Shown: positions 33,888-45,133 of the stretch, one piece after another
Layout of the letters: each line of letters begins with the position of its first letter
Position numbering within the stretch: position 1 is the first letter of the stretch
NCBI RefSeq assembly: GCF_019139535.1
Contig: NZ_CP077073.1
Span: forward strand, 137,501-201,500
Reading direction: 5' to 3'
DNA length: 64,000 bases
From: Pseudomonas muyukensis
Lineage (GTDB): Bacteria; Pseudomonadota; Gammaproteobacteria; Pseudomonadales; Pseudomonadaceae
Position numbers and translations under genes: made by a program
Notes under the pieces: model-generated
What the model saw: only the letters and a program-made list of their open reading frames with translations
What the model was told of the DNA's origin: nothing
Database searches by the model: none

Positions 33888-35187
33888 TCGTCTGCGCCCG
33901 CTGATGCTGGGCGCCGTACTGCTGAGTGGCGCGGCGCATGCCGCCCCACAACCCCTTGACCGCGTGGTGGCCATCGTCGACAACGACGTGGTGATGCAAA
34001 GCCAGCTGGATCAGCGCGTGCGCGAAGTGCAGCAGACCATCGCCAAGCGCGGTGGTGGCGTGCCGCCGGCCGGTGCGCTGGAGCAGCAGGTGCTGGAGCG
34101 CCTGATCGTCGAGAACCTGCAACTGCAGATCGGCGAGCGCTCGGGCATCCGTATCACCGACGAGGAGCTGAACCAGGCCGTCGGCACCATTGCCCAGCGC
34201 AATGGCATGTCGCCGGAGCAGTTCCGCGCCGCCCTCGCCCACGATGGCCTGTCGTACGACGACGCCCGCGACCAGATCAAGCGCGAGATGATCATCAGCC
34301 GCGTGCGCCAGCGCCGCGTCGCCGAACGTATCCAGGTATCCGAGCAGGAAGTGAAGAACTACCTCAACTCGGACATGGGCAAGATGCAGATGTCGGAAGA
34401 GTACCGCCTCGCCAACATCCTCATCCCCACCCCGGAAGGCGCCAACTCAGAAGCCATCCAGGCTGCCGCGCGCCAGGTCGGCGATGTCTACCAGCAACTC
34501 AAGCAAGGTGCGGACTTCGGCCAGATGGCCATCGCCCGCTCACGCAGCGAGAACGCCCTGGAAGGCGGCGAAATGGGCTGGCGCCAAGCCGGCCAACTGC
34601 CACCTGACTTCGCCAAGATGCTCAGCAACATGGCGGTGGGCGACATCACCCAGCCGATTCGCATCCCCAACGGCTTCATCATCCTCAAGCTCGAGGAGAA
34701 GCGCGGTGGCAGCCAGAGCGTGCTGCGTGACGAAGTGCACGTACGCCACATCCTGATCAAGCCAAGCGAAATCCGCAGCGACGCCGCCACCGAGCAACTG
34801 GCCGAGCGCCTGTACGACCGGATCAAGAGCGGGGAAAACTTCGGCGAACTGGCGAAGAGCTTCTCGGAAGATCCAGGTTCGGCGCTCAACGGCGGCGACC
34901 TCAACTGGGTCGACCCGAACAGCCTGGTGCCGGAGTTCCGCGAGCAGATGGCCAACGCCCAGCAAGGCGAAGTGACCCGTCCGTTCCGCACCCAGTACGG
35001 CTGGCACGTGCTGGAAGTCCTCGGCCGCCGCGCCACCGACAGCACCGACAAGGCCCGCGAACAGCAGGCGATGAACGTGCTGCGCAACCGCAAGTACGAC
35101 GAAGAGCTGCAGACCTGGCTGCGCCAGATCCGTGACGAAGCCTACGTCGAGATCAAGCTGCCTGGCGCCGACCAGGCCGCCCAGTGA
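33868..35187 (+). CDS. surA: Periplasmic peptidyl-prolyl isomerase/chaperone SurA
   Basis: A 439-residue chaperone for outer-membrane proteins. It starts at GTG 33868 within lptD (20-base overlap in another frame). The signal peptide ends AAHA|AP. The SurA N domain is followed by two parvulin domains; the second shows [11 protein letters not shown] and [16 protein letters not shown]. Its main clients include LptD, so the overlap couples chaperone and client. pdxA overlaps the stop by 4 bases. Confidence 0.96.
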   Translation: MKTKLIDRLRPLMLGAVLLSGAAHAAPQPLDRVVAIVDNDVVMQSQLDQRVREVQQTIAKRGGGVPPAGALEQQVLERLIVENLQLQIGERSGIRITDEELNQAVGTIAQRNGMSPEQFRAALAHDGLSYDDARDQIKREMIISRVRQRRVAERIQVSEQEVKNYLNSDMGKMQMSEEYRLANILIPTPEGANSEAIQAAARQVGDVYQQLKQGADFGQMAIARSRSENALEGGEMGWRQAGQLPPDFAKMLSNMAVGDITQPIRIPNGFIILKLEEKRGGSQSVLRDEVHVRHILIKPSEIRSDAATEQLAERLYDRIKSGENFGELAKSFSEDPGSALNGGDLNWVDPNSLVPEFREQMANAQQGEVTRPFRTQYGWHVLEVLGRRATDSTDKAREQQAMNVLRNRKYDEELQTWLRQIRDEAYVEIKLPGADQAAQ

Positions 35188-36173
35188 AGCCACTGCGCTT
35201 CGCCGTCACGCCCGGCGAGCCGGCCGGCATAGGCCCCGACCTGTGCCTGCTGCTCGCCGCCGAGGCCCAGCCCCACCCCCTGATTGCCATCACCAGCCGT
35301 GACCTGCTCGCCGAGCGGGCCACCCAGCTGGGGCTGGCCGTCACCCTGCTGCCGGTCGTCCCAGGCCACTTCCCCGACCAGCCCGCCGCCGCCGGCAGCC
35401 TGTACGTGTGGGACACGCCCCTGGCCGCGCCGGTGCTGGCCGGCCAACTGGACAAGGCCAACGCCGCGTTCGTGCTCGAGACGCTCACCCGCGCCGGCCA
35501 AGGCTGCCTCGCCGGTGACTTCGCCGGCATGATCACCGCCCCCGTGCACAAGGGCGTGATCAACGAAAGCGGTATCGCCTTCTCCGGCCATACCGAGTTC
35601 CTCGCCGACCTGACACAGACCGCGCAAGTGGTCATGATGCTGGCGACCCGAGGCCTGCGCGTGGCACTGGTGACCACCCACCTGCCGCTGCGCGACATTG
35701 CCGATGCCATCACCGACGAGCGCCTGGAGCGCGTCACCCGCATCCTGCATGCGGACATGCGCGCCAAGTTCGGCATCGACAACCCCCGCATCCTGGTCTG
35801 CGGCCTCAACCCGCACGCCGGAGAAGGCGGCCACCTGGGCCGCGAAGAAATCGACATCATCGAGCCCACCCTGGCGCGCCTGCGCGCCGAAGGCATGGAC
35901 CTGCGTGGTCCGCTGCCGGCCGATACCCTGTTTACCCCCAAATATCTGGAGCACTGCGACGCGGTGCTGGCGATGTACCACGACCAAGGCCTGCCCGTAC
36001 TCAAGTACAAGGGCTTCGGCGCCGCGGTCAATGTGACGCTGGGCCTGCCGATCATCCGCACGTCGGTCGACCATGGCACCGCCCTGGACCTGGCCGGCAG
36101 CGGCAAGGTCGACACCGGCAGCCTGCGCGTCGCCCTGGAAACCGCCTACCAGATGGCCGAGAACCGACCATGA
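35184..36173 (+). CDS. pdxA: 4-hydroxythreonine-4-phosphate dehydrogenase
   Basis: A 329-residue enzyme of pyridoxal phosphate synthesis. It starts at GTG 35184, overlapping the surA stop. Family motifs include [32 protein letters not shown] and [15 protein letters not shown], with the metal-binding histidines in place. It is overlapped by 4 bases by rsmA. The surA-pdxA-rsmA-apaG-apaH order is as in other gammaproteobacteria. Confidence 0.96.
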   Translation: MKPLRFAVTPGEPAGIGPDLCLLLAAEAQPHPLIAITSRDLLAERATQLGLAVTLLPVVPGHFPDQPAAAGSLYVWDTPLAAPVLAGQLDKANAAFVLETLTRAGQGCLAGDFAGMITAPVHKGVINESGIAFSGHTEFLADLTQTAQVVMMLATRGLRVALVTTHLPLRDIADAITDERLERVTRILHADMRAKFGIDNPRILVCGLNPHAGEGGHLGREEIDIIEPTLARLRAEGMDLRGPLPADTLFTPKYLEHCDAVLAMYHDQGLPVLKYKGFGAAVNVTLGLPIIRTSVDHGTALDLAGSGKVDTGSLRVALETAYQMAENRP

Positions 36174-36970
36174 CCGAGCACTACCAACACCGGGCGCGCA
36201 AGCGCTTCGGCCAGAACTTCCTGCACGACGCCGGAATCATCGACCGCATTCTGCGCGCGATCAACGCCAAGGCCGGCGAACACCTGCTGGAAATCGGCCC
36301 TGGCCAGGGCGCCCTCACCGAGGGCCTGCTGGGCAGCGGCGCGCAACTGGATGTGGTCGAGCTGGACAAGGACCTGGTGCCGATCCTGCAGCACAAGTTC
36401 GCCGGGCGCGACAACTTCCGCCTGCACCAGGGCGATGCGCTGAAATTCGACTTCAACCAGCTGGGCGTACCGCCGCGCAGCCTGAAAGTCGTCGGCAACC
36501 TGCCGTACAACATCTCCACCCCACTGATCTTCCACCTGCTCGATCACGCCGGGCTGATCCGCGACATGCACTTCATGCTGCAAAAAGAAGTGGTCGAGCG
36601 CATGGCCGCCGGGCCTGGCGGCGGTGACTGGGGCCGCCTGTCGATCATGGTGCAGTACCACTGCCGCGTGGAACACCTGTTCAACGTCGGCCCCGGCGCG
36701 TTCAACCCGCCGCCAAAAGTCGACTCGGCGATCGTGCGCCTGGTGCCCCACGAGGTGCTGCCGCATCCGGCGAAGAACCCGAAGCTGCTCGAGCACGTGG
36801 TGCGCGAAGCCTTCAACCAGCGCCGCAAGACCTTGCGCAACACCCTCAAGGGCCTGCTCGACAGCCAGGCCATCGAAGCCGCCGGCGTAGACGGCAGCCT
36901 GCGCCCCGAGCAGCTGGACCTGGCCGCCTTCGTGCGCCTGGCCGACAAGCTGGCCGAACAGCAGGCCTGA
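36170..36970 (+). CDS. rsmA: 16S rRNA (adenine1518/1519-N6)-dimethyltransferase
   Basis: A 266-residue KsgA/RsmA methyltransferase that dimethylates two adenines near the 3' end of 16S rRNA. SAM-binding motif I is [15 protein letters not shown] and the catalytic NLPY is in [14 protein letters not shown]. The basic N-terminus [13 protein letters not shown] is conserved. It overlaps pdxA by 4 bases. Confidence 0.96.
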   Translation: MTEHYQHRARKRFGQNFLHDAGIIDRILRAINAKAGEHLLEIGPGQGALTEGLLGSGAQLDVVELDKDLVPILQHKFAGRDNFRLHQGDALKFDFNQLGVPPRSLKVVGNLPYNISTPLIFHLLDHAGLIRDMHFMLQKEVVERMAAGPGGGDWGRLSIMVQYHCRVEHLFNVGPGAFNPPPKVDSAIVRLVPHEVLPHPAKNPKLLEHVVREAFNQRRKTLRNTLKGLLDSQAIEAAGVDGSLRPEQLDLAAFVRLADKLAEQQA

Positions 36971-36977
36971 CCCCCGG

Positions 36978-37040
36978 TTCGCCGGCAAGCCGGCTCCTAC
37001 AGGCGATACGCCCCCTCGTAGGAGCCGGCTTGGCGGCGAA
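36978..37040. repeat. REP doublet between rsmA and apaG
   Basis: Two 23-base arms (36978-37000 and 37018-37040) with one mismatch, of the GTAGGAGCCGGCTTGCCGGC class, within what is otherwise a compact operon. Confidence 0.88.
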
Positions 37041-37127
37041 CGGTCCCCAGCCACTCCCACACCGCTAGCCTCCCCCCCAGCAATGGCCTAGACTGCGTTA
37101 TTGCGTCAGTTCGCCCAAGGCCCTTGC

Positions 37128-37508
37128 ATGTCCGACCCCCGCTATCAGATCGACGTCAGCGTCGTGACCCGCTACCTCAAAGACCAATCCGACCCTGAAA
37201 GCAGCCGTTTCGCCTTCGCCTACACCATTACCGTGCACAACAACGGCACGCTCAAGGCCAAGCTGATGTCCCGTCATTGGCTGATCACCAATGGTGACGG
37301 TGAAGTCGAGGAAGTGCGCGGCGCCGGGGTGATCGGCCAGCAGCCGTCGATCGAGCCAGGCCAGAGCCACACCTACAGCAGCGGCGCGGTGATCAGCACC
37401 CGGGTGGGCACCATGCAGGGCAGCTACCAGATGTTCGCCGAGGACGGCAAACGCTTCGATGCACCGATCGCGCCGTTCCGCCTGGCCGTACCCGGGGCCC
37501 TGCACTGA
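37128..37508 (+). CDS. apaG: ApaG domain protein (Co2+/Mg2+ efflux-associated)
   Basis: A 126-residue single-domain protein starting at ATG 37128. It has the ApaG beta-sandwich motifs [25 protein letters not shown] and the glycine-rich [11 protein letters not shown]. The biochemical role is unclear; genetics in enterobacteria links it to cobalt tolerance. It overlaps apaH by 1 base (stop/start junction). Confidence 0.93.
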   Translation: MSDPRYQIDVSVVTRYLKDQSDPESSRFAFAYTITVHNNGTLKAKLMSRHWLITNGDGEVEEVRGAGVIGQQPSIEPGQSHTYSSGAVISTRVGTMQGSYQMFAEDGKRFDAPIAPFRLAVPGALH

Positions 37509-38365
37509 TGGCCACCTACGCCGTCGGCGACCTGCAAGGCTGCCTGCAACCGCTCAAGTGCCTGCTCGAGCGCGTGCGCTTCGACCCGGCCGTGGACCGC
37601 CTGTGGCTGGTGGGCGACCTGGTCAACCGCGGCCCCGAGTCGCTGGAGACCCTGCGCTACCTGTATTCGATCCGCCAGGCGCTGGTCTGCGTGCTGGGCA
37701 ACCACGACCTGCACCTGCTGGCCGCCTGGCACAACGTCGAGCGCCTGAAAAAAAGCGACACCCTGCGTGAAATCATCGAGGCACCCGACGCCGACCCGCT
37801 GTTCGACTGGCTGCGCCAGCAGAAGCTGCTGCACTACGACGAGGCCCGCGGCATCGCCATGGTCCACGCCGGCATCCCGCCGCAATGGACCCTGGGCCGC
37901 GCCCTGGAGCTGGCGGCCGAGGTCGAGCAGGTGCTGCGCGACGACACCCGCCTGAAGCTCTACCTGGACGGCATGTACGGCAACGAGCCGAACAAGTGGA
38001 GCAAGAACCTCAGCGGCATCGAGCGCCTGCGGGTGATCACCAACTACTTCACCCGCATGCGTTTCTGCACCGCCGCCGGCAAGCTCGACCTCAAGAGCAA
38101 GGAAGGCCTGGACACCGCGCCGAAAGGCTACAAGCCCTGGTTCGACCACGCCGAGCGCCGCTCACGCCACGTCAAGATCATCTTCGGCCACTGGGCCGCC
38201 CTCGAAGGCCGCGTCGACGTACCGGGCGTGATCGCCCTGGACACCGGTTGCGTCTGGGGCGGCGCCATGACCCTGTACAACGTCGACAGCGGCGAGTATC
38301 ACCGCTGCGATTGCACCCGTGAGGGCACCCCTCGCCCACCAGCACCCAACAACCATCACCCCTGA
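37508..38365 (+). CDS. apaH: Bis(5'-nucleosyl)-tetraphosphatase, symmetrical
   Basis: A 285-residue metallophosphatase that splits Ap4A into two ADP. Metal-binding motifs are [18 protein letters not shown] and LGNHDLHL, with a later HAGIPPQW and FGHWAALEG. The start at 37508 shares a base with the apaG stop. Normal length. It probably also decaps Np4-capped RNAs, as the E. coli enzyme does. Confidence 0.96.
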   Translation: MATYAVGDLQGCLQPLKCLLERVRFDPAVDRLWLVGDLVNRGPESLETLRYLYSIRQALVCVLGNHDLHLLAAWHNVERLKKSDTLREIIEAPDADPLFDWLRQQKLLHYDEARGIAMVHAGIPPQWTLGRALELAAEVEQVLRDDTRLKLYLDGMYGNEPNKWSKNLSGIERLRVITNYFTRMRFCTAAGKLDLKSKEGLDTAPKGYKPWFDHAERRSRHVKIIFGHWAALEGRVDVPGVIALDTGCVWGGAMTLYNVDSGEYHRCDCTREGTPRPPAPNNHHP

Positions 38366-38378
38366 AGGAAGCGCAGCC

Positions 38379-38708
38379 ATGAGCGAATTCAAACGCATCA
38401 CCCCCGAGCAAGCCCTCGCCCTGCGCGCCGACGGTGCGGTCGTGGTCGACATTCGCGACCCGCAAGCTTTTGCCGCCGGGCACATCGCCGGCGCCACTCA
38501 TCTGGATAACCATTCGGTGGCCGACTTCATCCGCAGCGCCGACCTCGACGCGCCTACACTGGTGGTTTGCTACCACGGCAATTCCAGCCAGAGCGCCGCC
38601 GCCTACCTGGTCGGCCAGGGCTTCTCCAACGTCTACAGCATCGATGGTGGCTTCGAGCTGTGGCGCAGCACCTACCCGGCGGAAACCGCCCAGGGCAGCG
38701 CTGAATAA
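38379..38708 (+). CDS. glpE: Thiosulfate sulfurtransferase GlpE (single-domain rhodanese)
   Basis: A 109-residue rhodanese starting at ATG 38379, 13 bases after apaH, with GAAGGA upstream. The active-site loop is [16 protein letters not shown], with the catalytic cysteine at about residue 65. It transfers sulfane sulfur from thiosulfate to cyanide or thioredoxin in vitro. It is the last gene of the lptD-to-glpE run. Confidence 0.9.
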   Translation: MSEFKRITPEQALALRADGAVVVDIRDPQAFAAGHIAGATHLDNHSVADFIRSADLDAPTLVVCYHGNSSQSAAAYLVGQGFSNVYSIDGGFELWRSTYPAETAQGSAE

Positions 38709-38991
38709 TTTTTTTCATTGTTCCTGCAGCCCGCGTTCCGTGCGGGCTTGCGCCCGGCCTGACGAACGGTCGTAGGCGCGTTCTCCACTCCCCGCCCTTG
38801 ACCTTGCCCAGAACCAACTATTCTTAAGCCCAGGCCATCCAAAAAAGGGGAGAGCCGGTACACCGGCGTGCGGGTCATCGGTAGCGTTACAGGGTGTTCT
38901 GGGGGGTATACAGCAATCGGCGAGCCCGGTTGCATGCCAGCATCAGCTGACTGATCCGGCGTCGTCTCCACGTATCGAGCGAGGTGACGTC
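38709..38991. other. glpE-prkA intergenic region
   Basis: These 283 bases hold no convincing gene. A T run (38710-38715) is followed by a GCCCGC/GCGGGC hairpin (38729-38734 with 38742-38747) that could end transcription on the minus strand better than on the plus. A GAGGTGA ribosome site precedes prkA. The promoter is presumably here, but no clear -35/-10 pair stands out. Confidence 0.4.
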
Positions 38992-40914
38992 ATGAGCATT
39001 TTTAGCCACTTCCAACAACGTTTCGAGTCCACCCGCCAGGAAGAACTTTCGCTGCAGGAGTACCTCGAGCTGTGCAAAGAGGATCGCAGCGCCTACGCCT
39101 CGGCGGCCGAGCGGCTGTTGCTGGCCATCGGCGAACCAGAGCTGATCGACACCTCCACCAACTCCCGGCTGTCGCGGATCTTCTCCAACAAGGTGATTCG
39201 CCGCTACCCGGCCTTTGCCGACTTCCACGGGATGGAAGAGTGCATCGACCAGATCGTCTCGTACTTCCGCCACGCCGCCCAAGGCCTGGAAGAGAAGAAG
39301 CAGATCCTCTACCTGCTGGGCCCGGTGGGCGGCGGCAAGTCGTCGCTGGCCGAAAAGCTCAAGCAACTGATGGAAAAGGTCCCCTTCTACGCCATCAAGG
39401 GCTCGCCGGTCTTCGAGTCGCCCCTGGGGCTGTTCAACGCCACCGAGGACGGCGCGATCCTCGAAGAGGAATTTGGCATCTCCCGCCGCTATCTGAACAC
39501 CATCATGTCGCCCTGGGCCACCAAGCGCCTGCAGGAGTTCGGCGGCGACATCAGCAAGTTCAGGGTGGTCAAGCTCTACCCCTCGATTCTCAACCAGATC
39601 GCCATTGCCAAGACCGAGCCGGGTGACGAGAACAACCAGGACATCTCCGCCCTGGTCGGCAAGGTCGATATCCGCAAGCTCGAGGAGTTCCCGCAGAACG
39701 ACGCCGACGCCTACAGCTATTCAGGCGCGCTGTGCCGGGCCAACCAGGGCCTGATGGAATTCGTCGAGATGTTCAAGGCGCCGATCAAGGTCCTGCACCC
39801 CTTGCTCACCGCCACCCAGGAAGGCAACTACAACAGCACCGAAGGCCTGGGTGCGATTCCCTATACCGGGATCCTGCTGGCCCACTCCAACGAATCGGAG
39901 TGGCACACCTTCCGCAACAACAAGAACAACGAGGCGTTCATCGACCGGATCTACATCGTCAAGGTGCCGTACTGCCTGCGCGTCAGCGACGAAATCAAGA
40001 TCTACGACAAGCTGCTGATCAACAGCTCGCTGGCCAAGGCCCATTGCGCGCCCGACACCCTGAAGATGCTCGCCCAGTTCACCGTGCTCTCGCGCCTAAA
40101 GGAGCCAGAAAACTCCAACATCTACTCGAAGATGCGCGTATACGACGGCGAGAACCTCAAGGATACCGACCCGAAAGCCAAGTCGATCCAGGAGTACCGC
40201 GACTCCGCCGGCGTCGACGAGGGCATGAACGGCCTGTCGACCCGCTTCGCCTTCAAGATCCTGTCCAAGGTGTTCAACTTCGACCCGCATGAAGTGGCGG
40301 CCAACCCGGTGCACCTGCTGTACGTGCTGGAGCAGCAGATCGAGCAGGAACAGTTCCCGGCCGAAGTCCGTGAGCGCTACCTGCGCTACCTGAAGGAATA
40401 CCTGGCGCCGCGCTACATCGAGTTCATCGGCAAGGAAATCCAGACCGCCTACCTGGAGTCCTACAGCGAATACGGCCAGAACATCTTCGACCGCTATGTG
40501 CTGTATGCCGACTTCTGGATCCAGGACCAGGAATACCGCGACCCGGAAACCGGCGAGATCCTCAACCGCATCGCCCTCAACGAGGAGCTGGAGAAGATCG
40601 AAAAACCGGCCGGTATCAGCAACCCGAAGGACTTCCGCAACGAGATCGTCAACTTCGTGCTGCGCGCCCGGGCCAACAACAACGGCAAGAACCCCAGCTG
40701 GCTCAGCTACGAGAAGCTGCGGGTGGTGATCGAGAAGAAAATGTTCTCCAACACCGAGGACCTGCTGCCGGTCATCAGCTTCAACGCCAAGGCCAGCAAG
40801 GAGGATCAACAGAAACACAACGACTTCGTCACCCGGATGGTGGAGCGTGGCTACACCGACAAGCAGGTGCGCCTGTTGTCGGAATGGTATCTGCGGGTCA
40901 GGAAATCGCAGTAA
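38992..40914 (+). CDS. prkA: PrkA family serine protein kinase
   Basis: A 640-residue AAA-like kinase. Walker A is LGPVGGGKSSLAEKL near residue 110; the N-terminal PrkA AAA domain is followed by a C-terminal kinase-like domain (EYRDSAGVDEGMNGLSTRF onwards). It heads the conserved trio prkA-yeaH-spoVR. In enterobacteria the operon is induced in stationary phase and nitrogen limitation. The substrate in Pseudomonas is unknown. Confidence 0.93.
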   Translation: MSIFSHFQQRFESTRQEELSLQEYLELCKEDRSAYASAAERLLLAIGEPELIDTSTNSRLSRIFSNKVIRRYPAFADFHGMEECIDQIVSYFRHAAQGLEEKKQILYLLGPVGGGKSSLAEKLKQLMEKVPFYAIKGSPVFESPLGLFNATEDGAILEEEFGISRRYLNTIMSPWATKRLQEFGGDISKFRVVKLYPSILNQIAIAKTEPGDENNQDISALVGKVDIRKLEEFPQNDADAYSYSGALCRANQGLMEFVEMFKAPIKVLHPLLTATQEGNYNSTEGLGAIPYTGILLAHSNESEWHTFRNNKNNEAFIDRIYIVKVPYCLRVSDEIKIYDKLLINSSLAKAHCAPDTLKMLAQFTVLSRLKEPENSNIYSKMRVYDGENLKDTDPKAKSIQEYRDSAGVDEGMNGLSTRFAFKILSKVFNFDPHEVAANPVHLLYVLEQQIEQEQFPAEVRERYLRYLKEYLAPRYIEFIGKEIQTAYLESYSEYGQNIFDRYVLYADFWIQDQEYRDPETGEILNRIALNEELEKIEKPAGISNPKDFRNEIVNFVLRARANNNGKNPSWLSYEKLRVVIEKKMFSNTEDLLPVISFNAKASKEDQQKHNDFVTRMVERGYTDKQVRLLSEWYLRVRKSQ

Positions 40915-40987
40915 CAGCGGCCTGCCACGGTTGCTGCGCGGTGCGCTTCGGCGCACCGCTCGCCCGTGGTGGCGGCGACTGCTTTGG

Positions 40988-41017
40988 CTTGCAGCTCGTA
41001 GCTTGAAGCTTGCAGCT
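40988..41017 (+). repeat. Short direct repeat upstream of yeaH
   Basis: The 9-mer CTTGCAGCT occurs at 40988-40996 and 41009-41017, 21 bases apart, with a related GTAGCTTGAAGCT between. It lies between prkA and the yeaH ribosome site (GGAGGG). Confidence 0.5.
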
Positions 41018-41039
41018 GTACCCAGCTACCGGAGGGCCC

Positions 41040-42311
41040 ATGAGCTACGTCATCGACCGACGCCTGAACGGCAAGAACAAGAGCACGGTCAACCGCCAGC
41101 GTTTCCTGCGGCGGTACCGCGAGCACATCAAGAAGGCCGTCGAAGAGGCGGTGAGCCGCCGCTCCATCATGGACATGGAGCATGGCGAGCAGATCAGCAT
41201 TCCCGGGCGTGACATCGACGAACCGGTGCTGCACCACGGGCGTGGCGGCAAGCAGACCATCGTCCACCCCGGCAACAAGGAGTTCACCGCCGGCGAACAC
41301 ATCGCCCGCCCGCAAGGTGGCGGCGGTGGTGGCGGCCGTGGCAAGGCCGGCAATTCCGGCGAGGGCATGGACGACTTCGTGTTCCAGATCACCCAGGAAG
41401 AATTCCTCGAATTCATGTTCGAGGACCTGGAACTGCCCAACCTGGTCAAGCGCCACCTGACTGGCGCCGACACCTTCAAGACCGTGCGCGCCGGCATCGC
41501 CAACGAAGGCAACCCCTCGCGCATCAACATCGTCCGCACCCTGCGCTCGGCCCATGCCCGGCGCATCGCCCTGACCGGCAGCAGCCGTGCGCTGCTGCGT
41601 GAAGCCCAGCAGGAACTGGCCCGGCTGAAGGTCGAGGAGCCCGACAACTTCACCGATATCCAGGCCACCGAAGCCGAGATCGAGCGACTCAAGGCCAGGA
41701 TCAACCGCTTGCCGTTCCTCGACACCTTCGACCTCAAGTACAACCTGCTGGTCAAGCAGCCCAACCCCAGTTCCAAGGCGGTGATGTTCTGCCTGATGGA
41801 CGTTTCCGGCTCCATGACCCAGGCCACCAAGGACATCGCCAAGCGCTTCTTCATCCTGCTGTACCTGTTCCTCAAGCGAAACTACGACCGCATCGAGGTG
41901 GTGTTCATCCGCCACCACACCAGCGCTCGCGAAGTCGACGAGGAAGAGTTCTTCTATTCCCGCGAAACCGGCGGCACCATCGTCTCCAGCGCCCTCAAGC
42001 TGATGCAGGAGGTCATGGCCGAGCGCTACCCGGCCAGCGACTGGAACATCTATGCTGCCCAGGCCTCGGACGGCGACAACTGGAACGACGACTCGCCGAT
42101 CTGCCGCGACATCCTGGCCAACCAGATCATGCCGCATGTGCAGTACTACACGTATGTCGAGATCACCCCGCGCGAACACCAGGCCCTCTGGTACGAATAC
42201 GAACGTATCGGCGAAGCCTACCCCGACACCTTCGCCCAGCAGCAGTTGGTATCGGCCGGCGATATCTACCCGGTCTTCCGTGAACTCTTCCAGCGCAGGT
42301 TAGCCACATGA
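41040..42311 (+). CDS. yeaH: YeaH/YhbH family von Willebrand-type protein
   Basis: A 423-residue protein of the UPF0229 family, starting at ATG 41040. A basic N-terminus ([15 protein letters not shown]) and a Gly-rich hinge ([11 protein letters not shown]) precede a VWA-like domain whose MIDAS motif is DVSGSMT near residue 255. The trio prkA-yeaH-spoVR is widely conserved and appears to act together in stress adaptation. It overlaps spoVR by 4 bases. Confidence 0.9.
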   Translation: MSYVIDRRLNGKNKSTVNRQRFLRRYREHIKKAVEEAVSRRSIMDMEHGEQISIPGRDIDEPVLHHGRGGKQTIVHPGNKEFTAGEHIARPQGGGGGGGRGKAGNSGEGMDDFVFQITQEEFLEFMFEDLELPNLVKRHLTGADTFKTVRAGIANEGNPSRINIVRTLRSAHARRIALTGSSRALLREAQQELARLKVEEPDNFTDIQATEAEIERLKARINRLPFLDTFDLKYNLLVKQPNPSSKAVMFCLMDVSGSMTQATKDIAKRFFILLYLFLKRNYDRIEVVFIRHHTSAREVDEEEFFYSRETGGTIVSSALKLMQEVMAERYPASDWNIYAAQASDGDNWNDDSPICRDILANQIMPHVQYYTYVEITPREHQALWYEYERIGEAYPDTFAQQQLVSAGDIYPVFRELFQRRLAT

Positions 42312-43876
42312 CCGCCAGAGAACAGCGACGCCAACCCATTTCCACGGGCTCCGAGTGGACCTTCGAGCTGATCCAGACCTACGACCGCGAGATCAGCCGC
42401 CTGGCCGCGCGCTACGCCCTGGACACCTACCCCAACCAGATCGAAGTAATCACCGCCGAGCAGATGATGGACGCCTACGCCTCGGTGGGCATGCCGCTGG
42501 GCTATCACCACTGGTCCTATGGCAAGCAGTTCCTCAGCACCGAGAAGTCCTACAGCCGAGGCCAGATGGGCCTGGCCTACGAGATCGTGATCAACTCCGA
42601 TCCGTGCATCGCCTACCTGATGGAAGAAAACACCATGTGCATGCAGGCGCTGGTGATCGCCCACGCCTGCTACGGCCACAACAGCTTCTTCAAGGGCAAC
42701 TACCTGTTCCGCACCTGGACCGACGCCAGCTCGATCATCGACTACCTGGTGTTCGCCAAGCAGTACATCGCCCAGTGCGAGGAGCGCCACGGCATCGATG
42801 CCGTCGAGGACCTGATCGACTCCTGCCACGCCCTGATGAACTATGGCGTGGACCGCTACAAGCGCCCCTACCCGATTTCCGCCGAGGAAGAGCGGCGTCG
42901 CCAGAAGGAGCGTGAGGAGCACCTGCAAAAGCAGATCAACGACCTGTGGCGGACCATCCCCAAGGGCTCGGAAAAGGCCGGCGAGCGAGACGATGCGCGG
43001 TTCCCCGCCGAACCCCAGGAAAACATCCTCTACTTCATCGAGAAGCACGCACCGCTGCTGGAACCCTGGCAGCGCGAGGTGGTGCGCATCGTGCGCAAGA
43101 TCGCCCAGTATTTCTATCCACAGCGCCAGACCCAGGTGATGAACGAAGGCTGGGCGACGTTCTGGCACTACACCCTGATGAACGACTTGTACGACGAGGG
43201 CCTGATCACCGAAGGCTTCATGATGGAGTTCCTGCAATCGCACACCAGCGTGGTGTTCCAGCCTGGCTTCGACAGCCCCTACTACAGCGGCATCAATCCC
43301 TACGCCCTGGGCTTCGCCATGTACACCGACATCCGGCGCATGTGCGAACACCCCACCGAGGAGGATCGCCGCTGGTTCCCCGACATCGCCGGCAGCGACT
43401 GGCTGTCGACCATCAAGTTCGCCATGAGCAGCTTCAAGGACGAGAGCTTCATCCTGCAGTACCTGTCGCCCAAGGTCATGCGCGACCTCAAGCTGTTCAG
43501 CATCCTCGACGACGACCAGCGCGACGACCTGCTGGTGCCGGCGATCCATGACGAAGACGGCTACCGCACCATCCGCGAGCAGTTGGCCGCGCAGTACAAC
43601 CTCGGCAACCGCGAACCCAACGTGCAGATCTGGAGCATCGACCGCCGCGGCGACCGGTCGCTGACCCTGCGCCACCAGCAACACAACCGCAAACCCCTGG
43701 GCGACTCCACCGAGGAAGTGCTCAAGCACCTGCACCGCCTGTGGGGCTTTGACATCCACCTGGAAACCGTGCAGGGCGACCAGTTGATGAAGACCCACCA
43801 CATGCCACCCCGTGGCGAGCATGGCGACAGCGGCGACTATGGCCGCATGGACCTGGCCGTCATCCATCACCTCTGA
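42308..43876 (+). CDS. SpoVR family protein
   Basis: A 522-residue protein matching the SpoVR/YcgB family over its full length. Conserved features include [37 protein letters not shown] and [19 protein letters not shown]; the His-rich motifs suggest a metallopeptidase-like or metal-binding fold, though the activity is unknown. It is the last gene of the prkA operon. A hairpin follows before cca. Confidence 0.92.
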   Translation: MTAREQRRQPISTGSEWTFELIQTYDREISRLAARYALDTYPNQIEVITAEQMMDAYASVGMPLGYHHWSYGKQFLSTEKSYSRGQMGLAYEIVINSDPCIAYLMEENTMCMQALVIAHACYGHNSFFKGNYLFRTWTDASSIIDYLVFAKQYIAQCEERHGIDAVEDLIDSCHALMNYGVDRYKRPYPISAEEERRRQKEREEHLQKQINDLWRTIPKGSEKAGERDDARFPAEPQENILYFIEKHAPLLEPWQREVVRIVRKIAQYFYPQRQTQVMNEGWATFWHYTLMNDLYDEGLITEGFMMEFLQSHTSVVFQPGFDSPYYSGINPYALGFAMYTDIRRMCEHPTEEDRRWFPDIAGSDWLSTIKFAMSSFKDESFILQYLSPKVMRDLKLFSILDDDQRDDLLVPAIHDEDGYRTIREQLAAQYNLGNREPNVQIWSIDRRGDRSLTLRHQQHNRKPLGDSTEEVLKHLHRLWGFDIHLETVQGDQLMKTHHMPPRGEHGDSGDYGRMDLAVIHHL

Positions 43877-43883
43877 TGCACCG

Positions 43884-43921
43884 CCATTACTGTCGACAAG
43901 GTATCCTGTCGGCAGTAATGG
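43884..43921 (+). promoter_or_regulatory. Stable hairpin in the cca 5' leader
   Basis: Arms 43884-43900 and 43905-43921 form a 17-position stem (15 Watson-Crick pairs, one G-U, one mismatch) with a 4-base loop. Its 3' base touches the GGAGG of the cca ribosome site (43920-43924). No T run follows, so it is not a standard terminator. Confidence 0.55.
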
Positions 43922-43930
43922 AGGCTGCAC

Positions 43931-45028
43931 ATGCACATCTACAAAGTCGGCGGCGCAGTACGCGACCGCCTGCTCGGGCGCCCGGTCAGCGACATCGACT
44001 GGCTGGTGGTCGGCGCCACGGTCGAAGACATGCACGCCCAGGGCTTTCGCCCGGTGGGCGCTGATTTCCCGGTTTTCCTGCACCCGAAGACGGGCGAGGA
44101 GTATGCCCTGGCGCGCACCGAGCGCAAGAGCGGCCGGGGTTATGGCGGGTTCACCTTCCATGCCAGCCCGGATGTGACGCTGGAGGAAGACCTGATTCGC
44201 CGCGACCTCACCATCAATGCCATGGCCGAGGATGAACAGGGTACGGTTTACGATCCCTATGGCGGCCAGGTCGATCTTGAACAGCGTATCCTGCGCCATG
44301 TTTCCCCGGCGTTCGCCGAAGATCCCCTGCGCGTGCTGCGCGTTGCGCGCTTTGCGGCGCGCTATGCGCCGCTGGGTTTCCATGTCGCCGAGCAAACCCT
44401 GGCACTGATGCGCCAGATCGCCGAATCCGGCGAATTGCAGGCGCTGACGGCTGAACGCAGCTGGAAGGAGATCGAGCGGGCGCTGATGGAGAGCGAGCCG
44501 CAAGTGTTCGTCCAGGTGTTGCATGATTCGGGTGCCCTGAAGGAACTGATGCCCGAGCTGGAAAACGGCAGGGATACACTCGCGGCGCTGCATCAGGCCG
44601 CGCAGCACCAGCAGCCCCTGGCGGTACGCTGGGCATGCTTGCTGCGCGGGCTGGAGCCGGCGGCGATCAAGGCACTCAACCAGCGCTTCAAGGCCCCCCG
44701 TGAATGCCAGGAACTGGCCGTTCTGGTGGGGGAGTTTGCCGGGCATGCTGACGACGCCTTGCAGTTGCCCCCTGCGAGTTTGCTGGAAATGTTGCAGAAG
44801 TTCGACGTCTATCGGCGACCGCAGCGGTTCGAGGATTTCATTGCTGCGTGTGCAATGGCACAGGGCGATGCAGGTTATCCACAGGCCGACTATCTGCGCG
44901 GGGCTGCGGCAGCGGCGCGGGCGGTGGAGGTGAAGCCGCTGGTGGAGGCCGGGCTGAGCGGGCAAGGCTTGGGGGAGGCGCTCAAGGGCGAGCGGCTGAA
45001 AGCGCTCCAGGCTTACAAGCTCGGCTGA
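43931..45028 (+). CDS. cca: CCA-adding tRNA nucleotidyltransferase
   Basis: A 365-residue class II enzyme that adds or repairs the 3' CCA of tRNA. Motif A is [12 protein letters not shown] with the catalytic SDIDW, and motif C/D features [10 protein letters not shown] and [15 protein letters not shown] are present. It is shorter than E. coli Cca (412 residues) and lacks a recognisable C-terminal HD phosphohydrolase domain, as in other pseudomonads. ATG 43931 is preceded by GGAGG. Confidence 0.93.
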   Translation: MHIYKVGGAVRDRLLGRPVSDIDWLVVGATVEDMHAQGFRPVGADFPVFLHPKTGEEYALARTERKSGRGYGGFTFHASPDVTLEEDLIRRDLTINAMAEDEQGTVYDPYGGQVDLEQRILRHVSPAFAEDPLRVLRVARFAARYAPLGFHVAEQTLALMRQIAESGELQALTAERSWKEIERALMESEPQVFVQVLHDSGALKELMPELENGRDTLAALHQAAQHQQPLAVRWACLLRGLEPAAIKALNQRFKAPRECQELAVLVGEFAGHADDALQLPPASLLEMLQKFDVYRRPQRFEDFIAACAMAQGDAGYPQADYLRGAAAAARAVEVKPLVEAGLSGQGLGEALKGERLKALQAYKLG

Positions 45029-45094
45029 CGCTACCGGCCTCTTGGCAAACTCGCGCCTACAGGTAACCCTTCACCTTCAACGATGACGATACCC

Positions 45095-45120
45095 TGCAGG
45101 AGCGGGCTTGCCCGCGAAAG
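45095..45120. repeat. Single REP unit between cca and folK
   Basis: One copy of a GCAGGAGCGGGCTTGCCCGC palindromic unit between convergent genes; no inverted partner is nearby. Confidence 0.65.
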
Positions 45121-45133
45121 GGCCGGCACAGGC

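Noticed and set aside
42355..42915. Arg/Pro-rich frame inside spoVR
   Set aside because: Out-of-frame reading of a well-supported gene.
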